64,000 nucleotides of DNA, from assembly GCA_001931875.2 (NCBI GenBank), contig MSJH02000667.1, positions 62,001 to 126,000 on the forward strand, written 5' to 3'. Shown here piece by piece: positions 10,066 through 21,293 of this stretch (position 1 is its first letter; every line of letters starts with the position of its first letter). Made by a program: the position numbers and the translations under genes. A model generated the notes under the pieces. That model was not told where the DNA came from and did no database searches. It was given only the letters and a program-made list of their open reading frames with translations. The DNA comes from Byssochlamys sp. IMV 00236. Lineage: Eukaryota; Ascomycota; Eurotiomycetes; Eurotiales; Thermoascaceae.

Positions 10066-10546
10066 CTAGCAGCCGAGAGCGACGAGACCGCCCTGGAAAG
10101 ATTCGGTGTTAGTAAACCAGCAATATCTAAATGTGTAATGGGTGAAATCTTACCAGAAGGTTGACCTCCGTGCAGCACCTGGGGCCAGTGGCGCAGCTGG
10201 TGGTGTAGGCTTGGCCTGGATAGATGAAATGTTAGTATATAATGTACATTCAAGTGCATCTTGGGATAAAGGCCCAATTTCTGTGATCTCCTCAGGTGTA
10301 GATCGAAGAGAATTGGCTATCTTCTGTCAATCACGTACCGTTAAGGCAGATAGAACCCTCGAGAGCGGTAGCATTGATACCGAGAGTCAACAGGATCGGA
10401 TCAAGGGTAGGGTCCAGAGGCGTCTTGAGGTCAGGGCAGCAGAGGAGAGGGTTCAAGCAGGACTGGCGTTCCTCCACAGCCGCAGGAGCAGCGGTGACGG
10501 CGACGGCGCCCAGGATGGTAGCAACAGAGATGATAGAGAAGCGCAT
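10066..10546 (-). CDS. Class I-type hydrophobin
   Basis: Three exons (10546-10339, 10215-10154, 10092-10066) encode 98 aa. Introns of 123 and 61 nt have GTACGT/GTAAGA donors, ACTAAC branch sites and CCAG acceptors. The N terminus is a signal peptide ending near AVAVTAAP. The mature part carries exactly eight cysteines as C-X5-CC-X29-C-X9-C-X5-CC-X13-C, the hydrophobin hallmark with the doublets at Cys2-3 and Cys6-7. The wide X29 loop fits class I rather than class II spacing. Hydrophobins self-assemble at air-water interfaces and coat conidia and aerial hyphae. The protein is short, and the last exon contributes only eight residues and the stop. Without splicing, the second half is lost, so automated annotation could easily truncate it. 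Confidence 0.92.
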
Positions 10547-12301
10547 TTTGGCTGTTTGGTTTTGTTGTTGGTTTTTGCCGAAGCTAAGTGAATGAAGGTA
10601 GGAAGTAAAAAAAGAAAGTATTGATTAGAAAGATATAGATTGAAGGAGAGAGAGAGAGTTCTCGATGCTTTGAGATCTGGAGTGCTTGATGGGATGAAGA
10701 AAGAGATTTGACCTTGGAGGGGAATTAGAGGACTCTTTATATCTTTCGTTTTGGATGATCTCCCAGGCGAATTTCAAGGCAGGAAATACCACGTTGAGGA
10801 TAGAAAGCAAATCGACCCGAAAGGCATATTCTCGCATGGTAACATTTTGATATGGTTTCAGGCATATCGTTGGAGAATCCAGTGTCCCTCTCGGCATACC
10901 TAACCATTATTCCAGAAGGACCGGCACGCGGAGATGATAGTCGCAGCGGCCTCACTTCCGACATCAGAATGCAAGGTCTTCTCGAAAGGCGGACAACAAC
11001 AACAACAGCAATAGAAACAAATGGTACCTTACGACTTCTCATGCGCCGGAGTTGTCGAGGATCTGCAGTAAAGAGTACCTAAGTATAGACATCGTAGCGG
11101 GCTCTGAAAAGGCTGTCTAGAACGTGCAGATCAGCAGTTGGATAAAAAGATGTACCATACGATATACCCAGGATTCGAATGAAACTAGGGTTGAAGTTTG
11201 AGCTTATGTGGAGAGAATACCCGAAAGGGATTGTTACTGCTTGTCTACACGTGCGGCCGGTACCTTGCGGAACGTGCTGAAGACGGGGATCTATGGACCG
11301 ATCTATGATAACCAACCCACTGAGCTTGGCGGGAAAAAAAAGTCAAGTTTATGGATTATCTGTGGGGTAATAATAGAACCCGGAATTAGAAGTATGTGGG
11401 AATTCCGAGCAACAAAGAACGGACATAGTAATTTTGTGCAGCGAGGAAACTGAAGGCGAGCACATCAAAGATATCGTTGCGCAGCTTTGACAAATAACAC
11501 TTGACGAGTCGATGACGATATTCAATAGGATGGTCCATTGACAATGAATTTCGAGACTTTTGAGAGCTGCAATTATGACGAGGTAGCAGAGAGACAGAGT
11601 GTGAAGAGGGAGAGGAATCAGTGTTGGCCAAAGAAGTACAGCAATCAAAGGCAATCACTGCCGAAAGGAGGATGTATGCAGGTGCAGCTTCTGCAGGTTC
11701 ACGATACTCCTTGATTGACAATTGACATCTCTAAAGAAGCTTCTACACATGCAAGGGGTTACTGTCATGGAAATTGAAGTATGTTCAACAGCCTGTGAGG
11801 CCTTTCTTTTGATCATCTATCGTCCTCGAATTCCACCGGCTATTTTCGTAGACCAAATAGATAAATAATATCGCTCCTCTGCCCAATAATATATTGGAAA
11901 TCACTAGCGAGAATCGCGAAAAAGAAAGACAGGGATAAACCGAAACGCGACAATAGACATGGTATCTCGAAAGAAGGGATATCGATGCTGAGTAGCGAAG
12001 AAACAGCCAGGGCAAGGTATAAGTCAGATAAGAAGATGAAGATGTTCGTCAAACGGCGTTCAACTGAAATCAGGTCTGGAATAGGAGGAAGGGCCCAAAC
12101 GATATACAGATCTCCAGAGAAACACTGAAGTTGGATATTTTCTCGCTGTCTTCTTTTGTCCAGCAAATTCTAGAAGATAAAACGGTGAAAGGGAGATTAA
12201 AACATTAAATGATGAGTCTCTAATATCATCACCTTCGTCTTCCGACATAAACGCGGCCGTGGAACTGCGGGGCGGCGACTCTCGAAACATCAATACTGAA
12301 T
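10547..12301. other. Hydrophobin upstream region and intergenic DNA
   Basis: This holds the promoter of the hydrophobin gene and the 3' flank of apsA. The open frames in it (for example 11386-11721 and 11840-12166) are short, unconserved-looking and mutually overlapping, so I do not call genes. Confidence 0.45.
10736..10741 (-). promoter_or_regulatory. Candidate TATA box of the hydrophobin gene
   Basis: On the minus strand the sequence reads TATAAA within GATATAAAGAG, 190 nt before the hydrophobin ATG at 10546. The position is reasonable for a highly expressed secreted-protein gene with a 5' UTR of 100-160 nt. The transcription start is unknown. Confidence 0.4.
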
Positions 12302-15300
12302 TCAGAAGCCCCGGAAAAGGTCTTCATGGCGATAGCTCATCTCACTGCTGGCCTCGGATCTCGCAAACTCGAGCGACTGCTGGCCTGAACTCCATTGACT
12401 CGAATCCCTCTTCATGGTGTGTCGAGGAGCGTAAGCACTGCGCTGAGAACTCATCTGGTTGGTCCGATCAATAAAAGCTTCCATACGAACAGTACCGACG
12501 GCTTCGAAGAAGTTGCCCGTGTTAGTGGAAAACCCGCTAGCTACAGACGTCCGACGACTGAAACTGTTGCTTCCAGGAACCCCAGCTGAGTGTGAGCCGC
12601 TATAGAGGTCCATGGAACTGGGTGTCCGTATCGTTGCACTATGTGTAGAAGTGGGTATGGTTGCATTACTTGAGAAGCTTCTGAGTGAAAGCGGCCCCAC
12701 GCGAGGTGCAGTGTTGCTGCGCTTCCGACAATGGTTCGAAAACCTAGGCACAGTTGGAGGGTCGGCTGCGTCCATGGTTGAATCGCGCATTTCCATCGTG
12801 TCCAGAGGAATCTCTGGAACGGGCGGATGGGCAGTGAATGACCGGTTTCCGCCAACAACAACAAGACGAGGTTTACTCTTGGTCACCTTGATAGTGTCAC
12901 GGATAGGGTTCCGTCTCACTGGCGGTGGGCTCGCAGATTCTTCCTGGGGAGTCGGCGGTATAGATCTGAGCTCATTGGCGCTCACCGCAGAGTGGCTCAG
13001 AAAAGATAAAGCAGTAAGCCATATGAAGTGGCGTTCCGGGCTCATAGCTGTGAATTTCAACGCCCGCTGAGGCGTCAAGATCAATATAGATCTATTGAAA
13101 TGACTCTCCGGCTGAGCACCCTTCGGTAAGGGGTTATCGTCCTTAACATCGAGCACCGATTGAATGGTCACTGCTGCACATCAGTACACGTTTTCGTCCA
13201 TTGATCCCATAGGTCACTTACGTTTACGACCACTCTTGCCCAGAAGAGCATTGCCATTTGTCGGCTGCTTGCTGCTCCACATAACAGCCCGCTCGTACGG
13301 AGCGAGCCAGACCCATCTCTTATGCCTCACACCATTGCTGGTGATATTCGCTGACGTCTCGTCTGGGTTCTTTCCCGCATCCCAGCCTTCTTTGGGATCG
13401 GGGACACCGAATGACTTCCTTCTGCGAACGTACTTGAACATCCACTCTCCGACCATGGTTTGGGCAATCGCGTCCACGACGCTGGTCTGCTGTACGGAGG
13501 ACGCTGCTGTGGATTCTTCCCCTCCGTACGAAAACGTGCGAGAGGAAGTAGTGTACTGGGAGGATTGCTTTTTACCAACGCGTCTATGACGAGACGGGAT
13601 GTCGTCAAGAGATATGGGTGAAGGTCCAGGGCTGTCAGAGACAAAAGTCGAAGCTGATACAGGTGGAGGCGAGCGGCTTCTGGGCCGTTCAGGCCGTTCA
13701 GATATCGATATTGCTGAGGCAGATCGTACTTTGCGCAGAGTGGGGGTCCTTGAAGGAGGCCGCTCAGCACGTTTAGAGCGATTTCTGGGCGTTGGACTCT
13801 GCGCGCCCTCACTAGCAGTGACCGGGACTTTTCTTGAGCTCAGGCGGATAGGGACGGGGAATGGAGGGCGCGGAGCCGTGCTGGAACCGGAACCGCTATC
13901 GATGCTCGGAGCGCTGGGGCTTTGCGGCCACGACATTTGATGAGCTGCTGTTCCGCTTGAGATGAGCGCGGTCCGTCGAATATCCTGCGCTCTCGAGCCT
14001 GTCGAGATTTTCGATGGCCATTGCCCTCTCTGAGGGCGTCGTTCTCGGCCTGATCCTGTTGACCGACCATGCGCCCCATTAGTGGTTGTCTTCTCATTCG
14101 TTTCAGTGTCAGAATTGAAATCAGGTTCGTCAAGCTCCGGCAACGGACTGTCCTCGAAACTAGGGCGCCCCTTTTTGGCGAGCTTCCCGCGCCTCAATGT
14201 GTAAGAAGCCATAGGCCGGTTGAAAAGTTCATCATCGCTGAAGATATCGGGTTCATTTTCTGGAGCTTCATCATCACTGAAGCCCGCAAACAGACTGCTA
14301 GACCGGAGTGGACGTCTGATATCGCTACGACGTTTCTCAGAAAGCGGACCGTTGTCGTTATTTCCTGGATAAGCATTAACTTTCTGAGGCTGTTTGCCTT
14401 TTGAGGCCTTGGTTGAAGACTCGACGACTGGGGGACTGCGAAGCGGTCTCTTCGCAGATCGCGGAGGAGGCGGGCGATATGGCTGGATAACGGTCTCATT
14501 GCCGTCTGTAGGGGGCTGATCTGGTATAGCTGATGGGAGAAGGCTAGCGGGAAGCTTAATAGGACGCTTATCAACTCTGATTTCCTCTGTCTGCATGCCG
14601 ACAGATCGGCCTTCCACGAAATTTCTGAAGTTTGTTTGACACGCAACACTCTTCGTGTGCGGCGGCAAAACAACACTATTGCGAGTGGATGTCGGCTCAG
14701 ATTCAGGGGGATGAATTGCAATCATCGGGACTGCCATGTGGGGTGATAACTGCTCCTCGGGGGAGAGAGCAGACACCTTCGCGTCCTTGACCTGAGCAGA
14801 CAATTCTGTCTGCGTTGAGGTCGACATTGCCGCCCCTCGCTTGACATCTGGGGTGGTTTGCACGGCTGATTCGGAGACACTGGGGCTCCGAGGAGGCGTA
14901 GGAAGATTCCCAACCGTCTGGCAAGACGTGGACACTGTCTCAATTTTTGTTGTCACCATGCTACTGTCTCTTGTTTGGTAGGAATCAGCCGCAGAGGTTG
15001 CTGTCGCACGTTTCCTTCCTTCATTGGCAGCATGTTTCTCCTGACCAAAGGGCGTATGATCTTCAGGGCTGACCGCTAGTTGGGAATGGACAGGTCGTGG
15101 AAACTCAGGTGATGGAGGCGGAGAATATTGGATACCGGCATCTCGGTAATCTGCAGAACGCGCATAATCAGGCTTTCTACCTTCCTTAAGTGCACGTACT
15201 TGTTCCGACAATGGCGTTGGTTCTCGAGAATCATTGTCGTTGTATCGCTGGGCGCTGCTGTCCAGCGAAAGACCCAGGATCTTCCGAGCTTTCATTCCCA

Positions 15301-16366
15301 CTATGTGGGACAAATGAGACTGGACGGAGGTAGGCCTCTCCTCTGGTAATGCTTCTGGGGAGTCTAGAACATCGTCATCGTCGGTTTCATCCATTTGGTC
15401 CTCTCCTCTTTCTGAGAAGGCCAACTCCTCAGCTAGATTCAAACCGTCCGTCCTTGGACCAAGGCCATTCGGGATACTCGATACGGATAGCCTGACATTA
15501 TGACGCTCGCTGTCATGAGTGCTCAAGCTAGTTGTGCTCGCACGCCTCCTCCCGAACGCACTGTGAGATCGTACGCTCGTTGCATCACTGTGTTGTGCTG
15601 GGCTATCTTCAACCGACTGTGCCAGCTCCTCCCGGCGGTCTCTGCTGGATGGCCTGGTGGCTCGGACAGTAGCGATCTCGTTTAGGACCACTTTCAGGCG
15701 GCCTTCGACCACATGCACTTTGCGCTCAAGATTCCTTCGCTCCCCTTCCCATGCCTCCTTGTCCCGATCCCAAAGCATTTGTGTTCTCTCTACCTCGTCC
15801 CCTCGAGAACGAGCTTTCTTTTGTGCCTGCTCGAGTCTCTTGCGTACATCAGATATGTTCTCCAGGGCCTCATCTCTCTCCTTGGCTAATTCTGTGACAG
15901 CCGATGATGAGCCACCTTCCAGGAGCTGCAGCTGGCGCTTCAATGACGATGTCTCCCTGGAGTTCTTTGACAAACTCTCATTGAGAGCCTCATTCTCCGT
16001 CCGCGAGTCATCCAAGCTCGCTTCCAAAGCGTCGATGACCTTGGTTTTGCTTTCAAGTTCCCGCCGCAGTGCAAGAATTTCTGAGACCAAGGAAGCATGT
16101 AATGTCGGGGTAAATCTGCGCGGATCTAGTGCTACCAATGGTCCGTCATTTGTAATTTCAACAACATTGGGTCGTCCGTCGGGCGAGAAGCTCTGAAGAG
16201 GGAAGTCTGGAGAGGAAGACATTCCGGGTGACGGTCCAGGCGATGAGTCTCTCCGGTGAGCAGAACGTCGCGATGAAGTCCTCGAAGGTGTCATGAAAGT
16301 GGTATCCGACGATGCAGGTATAGTTTGTGCATCAGTGCTAACTGTGTCCTCCTCATTTGCTGCCAT
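12302..16366 (-). CDS. apsA: ApsA/Num1-type cortical nuclear-migration protein with C-terminal PH domain
   Basis: Exons 16366-13222 and 13170-12302, joined over a 51-nt intron (GTAAGT...CAG), encode 1337 aa. An in-frame stop lies 9 nt before the ATG. Residues 1-60 are Ser/Pro-rich and about 88-235 form a coiled coil (SLVSEILALRRELESK onward). A long disordered Ser/Pro/acidic region follows. Around 960-1110 lies the Num1/Mcp5-type PH domain, which begins TMVGEWMFKYVRRRKSFGV; the intron falls inside it. In Aspergillus nidulans ApsA anchors dynein at the cortex, and mutants have anucleate primary sterigmata. The model is shorter than the A. nidulans protein as I recall it (about 1,700 aa), so repeats in the middle may have been lost here. 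Residues 410-592 carry several Ser-x-x-x-Gln-Thr motifs, described under findings. samB, a genetic suppressor of aps mutants, is on the same window. Confidence 0.9.
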
Positions 16367-19300
16367 CTTCTCTCAGCATGTACAACCCGACTATGTCCTT
16401 CGACCAGAGGCTTCGGATATCAGAATCCCAAAGGCCTCCTTCACACCGGTGCCGGTGGCACGCGCACTACCAATACTTGTTTTTCGGCGCAAACGTGGTA
16501 TATATGACCAAGTCAGGACCCAACGTTGTCCACTTGCGGTTCACAAGTTTCCGAATATCGACGTCATGGGGTTCACGTAGAGGCTAACAGGAATTGATTG
16601 ATCGGGTTTGCGGGGAGGGTCTTAAGTCCAGTAATAATGACAAGACCCCGCGGTAGGAACGCAGACACTGTTGATCAAAATGTCCGGACAGGCCAGTGTA
16701 ATATCTATCATGGGGGTTTTCAAGATCAGCAGGGGTGTATAGAAGACCACGACAAGTCAGAGATTGAAGGAGCATGAAACATGGGCCCAGCATGTCCTAT
16801 CTGGCTTTGCGCGACAAAAAGCCAGGAGAGTAATACATAGGCTGGACGAATAACTCGAAGTCGACGGATTTACTTGCAAGGGTATGCTGTGTATGCAAGC
16901 GTTGAGGAAAGGGGAGACTTACTCAGTTCGCTAGGATCGCTTGAAGAAACTCCACCCTGCAGGCTGCTCAACAGATGCATTACCAGCCAGACACCAGGAA
17001 AAGGAGCTGGGGCATCTCGACATGAAGTGCACCAGGATCGTGGGTTGAGGCTCGACAGTGCACCGCATCGATGCGGCAAGGAGATCGACCCGCTGACTCG
17101 AAAAGAATAATAATTCCAGCGGCGTCAAAGTTCTTGACTTGACGCATTTGAATTCTGTAGCATCTGGCACGGGTCACCCGCGGCCCGAGAGAATGGGAAG
17201 AGCTCAGGAAAAGGAGTAAAGCTCAACGATCGCAAGCGCCGTCTGAGTAGCTTCGCCATTCTGGACAAGCTCGACCTAGCAGCAACAATCACAGTGGGTT
17301 TCGAGAGCTGTTCTTCCTCCTGGGCCAATGGGGCGAGAATTGTGCAGCTGCGCCGTTGCTTTTTCGACAAGAAATATACGGAGTACTAAACTAGAGTCGT
17401 AACTTAGCCTTCAGCATCACGACAGGTCCCCACAGGGCTCTCTCCTTTTCACAGCCCGGGCGATCTGTGATCCCCGGACTATCCGTCAACGCCACGGTCA
17501 GTCTATGGAATCGGAGAGCACCCGGGATGGACTTCGTGCATACCTAGTGTGTTTGAGAATCAGCCCTCTCCTCAACATCTGGTCAATGGTTATTAACTAG
17601 TGGCCGAGAGAGAGAAAAAGGGTTCTGTCGTGCAGTGCGCCGTGTTCGCTCCTCCATTATCGGGTTTTGAGCCGCACCCAGTGAGTTGGTAAGAGATTAT
17701 CAACCGCCTGAGCCCTGTGGATTTAGAGCGGTTCGACGATTCCCACAGCAGCTCCCAGAGTGCCAGACCCCATGTGGATATGACGGTAACTAGATAGGTA
17801 AATAAATGACCCTGATTGCGGCAAGAGACAGTCCGTTGCTGATCGGGGATCACCTGGATGATCAGGGTTGTTGATAGCAGTTCTCGTCCTACCGAGAGTC
17901 TTTCAGTCTGCTCAATTAAAATGGCTGATTTTGGGTCCAACCCGGGGCTTGGCAGTCTGGCGCCCACTCTGCGCCGCAAGATGGAAGCCATAATAATAAC
18001 AATGCATTGTTTCTGGCGATATCCAGACACGCTATTATCCTTATTATATGATTATATTAGTATTATAACTACTATAGCCCCTGATCACTGCGGTCGAGGC
18101 ATCAGCAGCATGATCAGAAAAGGCTCTAGCCTCTGCCTACTATGAGCACCGAGAAAGTTCCGCAAGACACGAGCGTTCTTCGGTCGTCCATGATTGATTG
18201 CCAGGCGCTCTCGCAATTATTAGATTACATCGCAATCTACTATGACTTATCTAGTGGTGGTACATAGTTAGTTAGCAGCTACGAAGCTGTGGAGCATCAC
18301 TACTTAGCAGAGTTCGATGCCGTCTTTTTCTCGAACCCCGAAGCTCATGCCCCTAGGTTAGCCATCGGTAGAAACCGATCCTGCTGACACTTGCGTCCTC
18401 TTGCGTCTTCTTCATAGTTAACTAACTACGGAGTAGCAGTCAAGTTGTTCTGCTGGCCGCTCTGGTCACCATGCGCCATGTGGAAAAGGGTTTGGACCTG
18501 GAAGACATCAGCATTTACTGGAACGAGTAACGGTCGAAGGAGCGTCCACTTTTCCAGCTCCAAGAAGACCCTTTTTTTTTCTGAATCCTGGTCCGAGCGG
18601 GCGGAATTTTAACGGAAAGATTTCAGGGGTTTCTTCTGAGTCCTGACGGAGCTCAGAATCCCTCTATAATAGATTCCTGCCAGAAAGTACGATTATTATT
18701 ATTAGTCGCTCTGCCCTTTCCAGCTGGTCAGGACAGCCCGGAATAATAGTGTCACTTGATTAATCAACCAGAGCTGCGTCATCCCCGCATAGGAACGCAA
18801 GGTCTTATACATGGCTGGAGACCGAGAGGTACGTCCGCCACTTCTTGATGACCTTCCGCCTCCTTGCTTGTTTACGAACACGCGTCGCAAACGGTGGCGC
18901 CGCCTGTGGTGTTTCCCTGGTTCGTGTCCCGATCTAAAGGACGGTCCGCTTGCCTCAAAAGTCAAAGCACCCGAGGAGACACTCGTGGAACGCCTCTCGG
19001 GATGATCCAGCGAGAGAAACAGGGGACCAAGTCCGGAGGCGTCAATAGGATACAGTATCTCACAGACGTACAGGCGGTCCAAGTCACGCCAGCGGTCTCA
19101 TTAGCATTTACAACTTGACAGGGTCGGCAGTGCAACCTCCGAGGTCCGTGCAGTAAGTCAATCTTATTCTTGTGAACAGGCGGAATCGAATAGTTATATT
19201 TAGGAGGGTTTCTGATTAAGATCCGAAAGATGAAACGGCACGAGGTTGTCGCAGGACGTCTTATCACACCACATCCTGAACGTTGTGATTGGGGGCTATA

Positions 19301-20456
19301 AGGGGCCAACGAATGGGGAAAGACTGTATCGTGGAACCCCGGGTTAATATATCGCTATTAAGTTATTGCTATTCTACATGCTGCTAAGGGACTATCAGTA
19401 ATATCGGCAAGATGCGTTTCCCAGGAATCCCGAATCGGTCCTGAAAGGTGCTTACGGGATGGGCATGGATATACCAGAGACGCATGAAGACCAAAACCTC
19501 ATCTCGCTTGCACACCGGACAAGGATGGACTGCGATGCGATTATCGCCGCCCAATCTGCAGTAGAGGTCGAAGATCGTTCCATTCTTCCCCGGAGACAGA
19601 ACGCCATTCAGCACACTCTATTCGATGATTCAAAGCACACCATTTATGGCCGTGTGTAGAGTGTGAAGAGCATCTTTTCTGATGGTTGTCGCCTTCCCCG
19701 CGGAGTCTTGTCGGGAAATGCTCGCTCGATATCCATTATATACGCCATCTCCTTCATCTAGACCCGACTGTTCTTTCCTGTCGTCCCATGGATCGGAGGA
19801 CGGTAAAGGCAAAGAAGGCCAGACTACCGGGTACAATAGTTCTGGATTGAGAATATCTCCACACATTGACCAAGTTAGCTGCCCTGGAACACTCAAAGTC
19901 GCCATTCCAACAATTCGTCGCACCTGTCACTGAGCTTTGACGTGATCACGGACCCGTCTGGGGAACACCCGTTCGAACGTGCTAACACCGCCTGGGAGAT
20001 CGTGGATCTGGCCCATGAGTCGCGGGGTTAGTTGTTCGCAACCTTGGAAATATTTCCCGATCGCAGAGCCAGAGAGAGAATATTATTATTATTATTACGC
20101 TGGGCTCAGGCCCCCGCCCTCGCGACAAAAACCGACGGGCTTGTGCCTGGATTTAATTTCCATTGCCCCTCGGGTCCCTCAAATCAAGGCCGACGGCCTA
20201 GACTCGGCGCCTGTCCTCCAGCGGCAATTTTCTGGTTTTCTCGCTGACATTTCTACTTGAGGAATAGAATAAATGATCTATCTCTTTTCTCAAAAGCTTC
20301 ACCCCTGAGTAAAGAAGGGACAGATGCTTTCCACTCGCGCCGGGGCCATCGTTGTGTCTGTTCGTGAGCTGTACTAAGCTCCGCCGCTTCTAGAGCTATC
20401 TGCCAGCACCAATCGCGATCGGCTATCCTTTGGATAGAGTACTGTCGGATATCACG
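16367..20456. other. 4-kb intergenic region
   Basis: I see no confident gene. Short open frames occur on both strands at 16.9-17.4, 18.7-19.3 and 19.4-19.9 kb, but the two strands compete equally and none matches a family I know. One minus frame at 19614-19452 has CPVC and ends at a GTAAGC donor-like site (IHAHP), so a small spliced gene cannot be excluded. Two copies of the 9-mer TACGGAGTA are at 17377 and 18427, and a TTA microsatellite is at 20081-20097. Confidence 0.4.
20081..20097 (+). repeat. TAT trinucleotide microsatellite
   Basis: A run of TAT units lies upstream of the HAD-family gene. Similar ATT/ATA runs recur in other intergenic parts of the window. Confidence 0.8.
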
Positions 20457-21293
20457 ATGTCCCCATCACCGCAGCGACCGCTCAGCCTTCCGAAGGTGAT
20501 CTTCTTCGATACGTTCGGGACCATCTACAACTGGCGCACACCGGTCGTCAGGTCGTTGATGGATGCGACGAACGCTGCACTGAGCGATCCCAACAAGAAC
20601 CTTTCTGAAGAATTACGAGAGGCAGCCTCCGCGCTCACGAACAACGACTGGCACGCTTTCGCGGAGGAGTGGCGGAAAAGCTACTACCGATTTACCCGGA
20701 ATTTCCATTCGACAGGCACATTCGTCTCTATAGACCAACACCATTATGACTCTCTGGTAGAGTTGCTGAAGAAATGGCGCCTTGAGGGATTGTTTACCGA
20801 CGATGAAATCCGGGAGCTGTCACTCTGCTGGCATCGGCTGGATCCGTGGCCTGACAGCGTCCAAGGTCTGGAGCAATTGAGCCAGCACTTCCGGACATGC
20901 ACTCTCTCAAACGGCAACGTTGCCCTATTAGAAGATCTCTGTCATCGAAAGAGCCCTATACCCATCACCGATATTGTCAGCGCGGAGCAATTTGGCGCTT
21001 ACAAGCCGTCGCCGGTGGTCTACAATGGCGCGGCCCGCAGGTTCGGCGTGAAACCCCAGGAATGCGCTCTTGTGGCGGCGCATTTGAGCGACTTGAAGGC
21101 CGCCAAAGGATGCGGCTTCCAGACTGTGTACGTCGAGCGACCACAGGAAGAAGGTTTCACGACAGAGCAGATTGTCAAAACAAAGAAAGACGGCTCTGTG
21201 GATATGTGGGTAGATCTGGGGTCTGGCGGGTTTTTGGAGGTTGCATCACGGTTCGCAGAACTCAGCACGAAAGGCCAACCTCGAACAGACTGA
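20457..21293 (+). CDS. HAD-superfamily hydrolase, haloacid dehalogenase type II-like
   Basis: This single-exon gene encodes 278 aa from the ATG at 20457; the nine codons before it begin with TTG and are excluded. All four HAD motifs are visible. Motif I is FFDTFGT with nucleophile Asp18. Motif II is TLSNGN near 149-154. The motif III lysine is in YKPSP at about 183. The motif IV acidic residue is in HLSDLKAAKG near 212. The DTFGTIYNW opening and the helical cap of about 110 residues resemble (S)-2-haloacid dehalogenases, which displace the halide through an aspartyl-ester intermediate. Fungal members mostly have unknown substrates, so dehalogenase activity is only a family guess. The protein looks complete, soluble and cytosolic. 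Confidence 0.88.
   Translation: MSPSPQRPLSLPKVIFFDTFGTIYNWRTPVVRSLMDATNAALSDPNKNLSEELREAASALTNNDWHAFAEEWRKSYYRFTRNFHSTGTFVSIDQHHYDSLVELLKKWRLEGLFTDDEIRELSLCWHRLDPWPDSVQGLEQLSQHFRTCTLSNGNVALLEDLCHRKSPIPITDIVSAEQFGAYKPSPVVYNGAARRFGVKPQECALVAAHLSDLKAAKGCGFQTVYVERPQEEGFTTEQIVKTKKDGSVDMWVDLGSGGFLEVASRFAELSTKGQPRTD

Noticed and set aside
10331..10546. Intronless 71-aa hydrophobin-like ORF
   Set aside because: Only half of the eight-cysteine pattern is present; the three-exon model recovers all eight with good splice signals.
13327..13812. ORFs of 100-180 aa in other frames across the apsA coding region
   Set aside because: They are shadows of the long apsA frame, which has a conserved PH domain and coiled coil.
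18702..19923. Several overlapping ORFs on both strands between apsA and the HAD gene
   Set aside because: Both strands are equally open, there are no recognisable domains, and I could not build a consistent exon chain. One donor-like site after IHAHP is noted in the intergenic entry.
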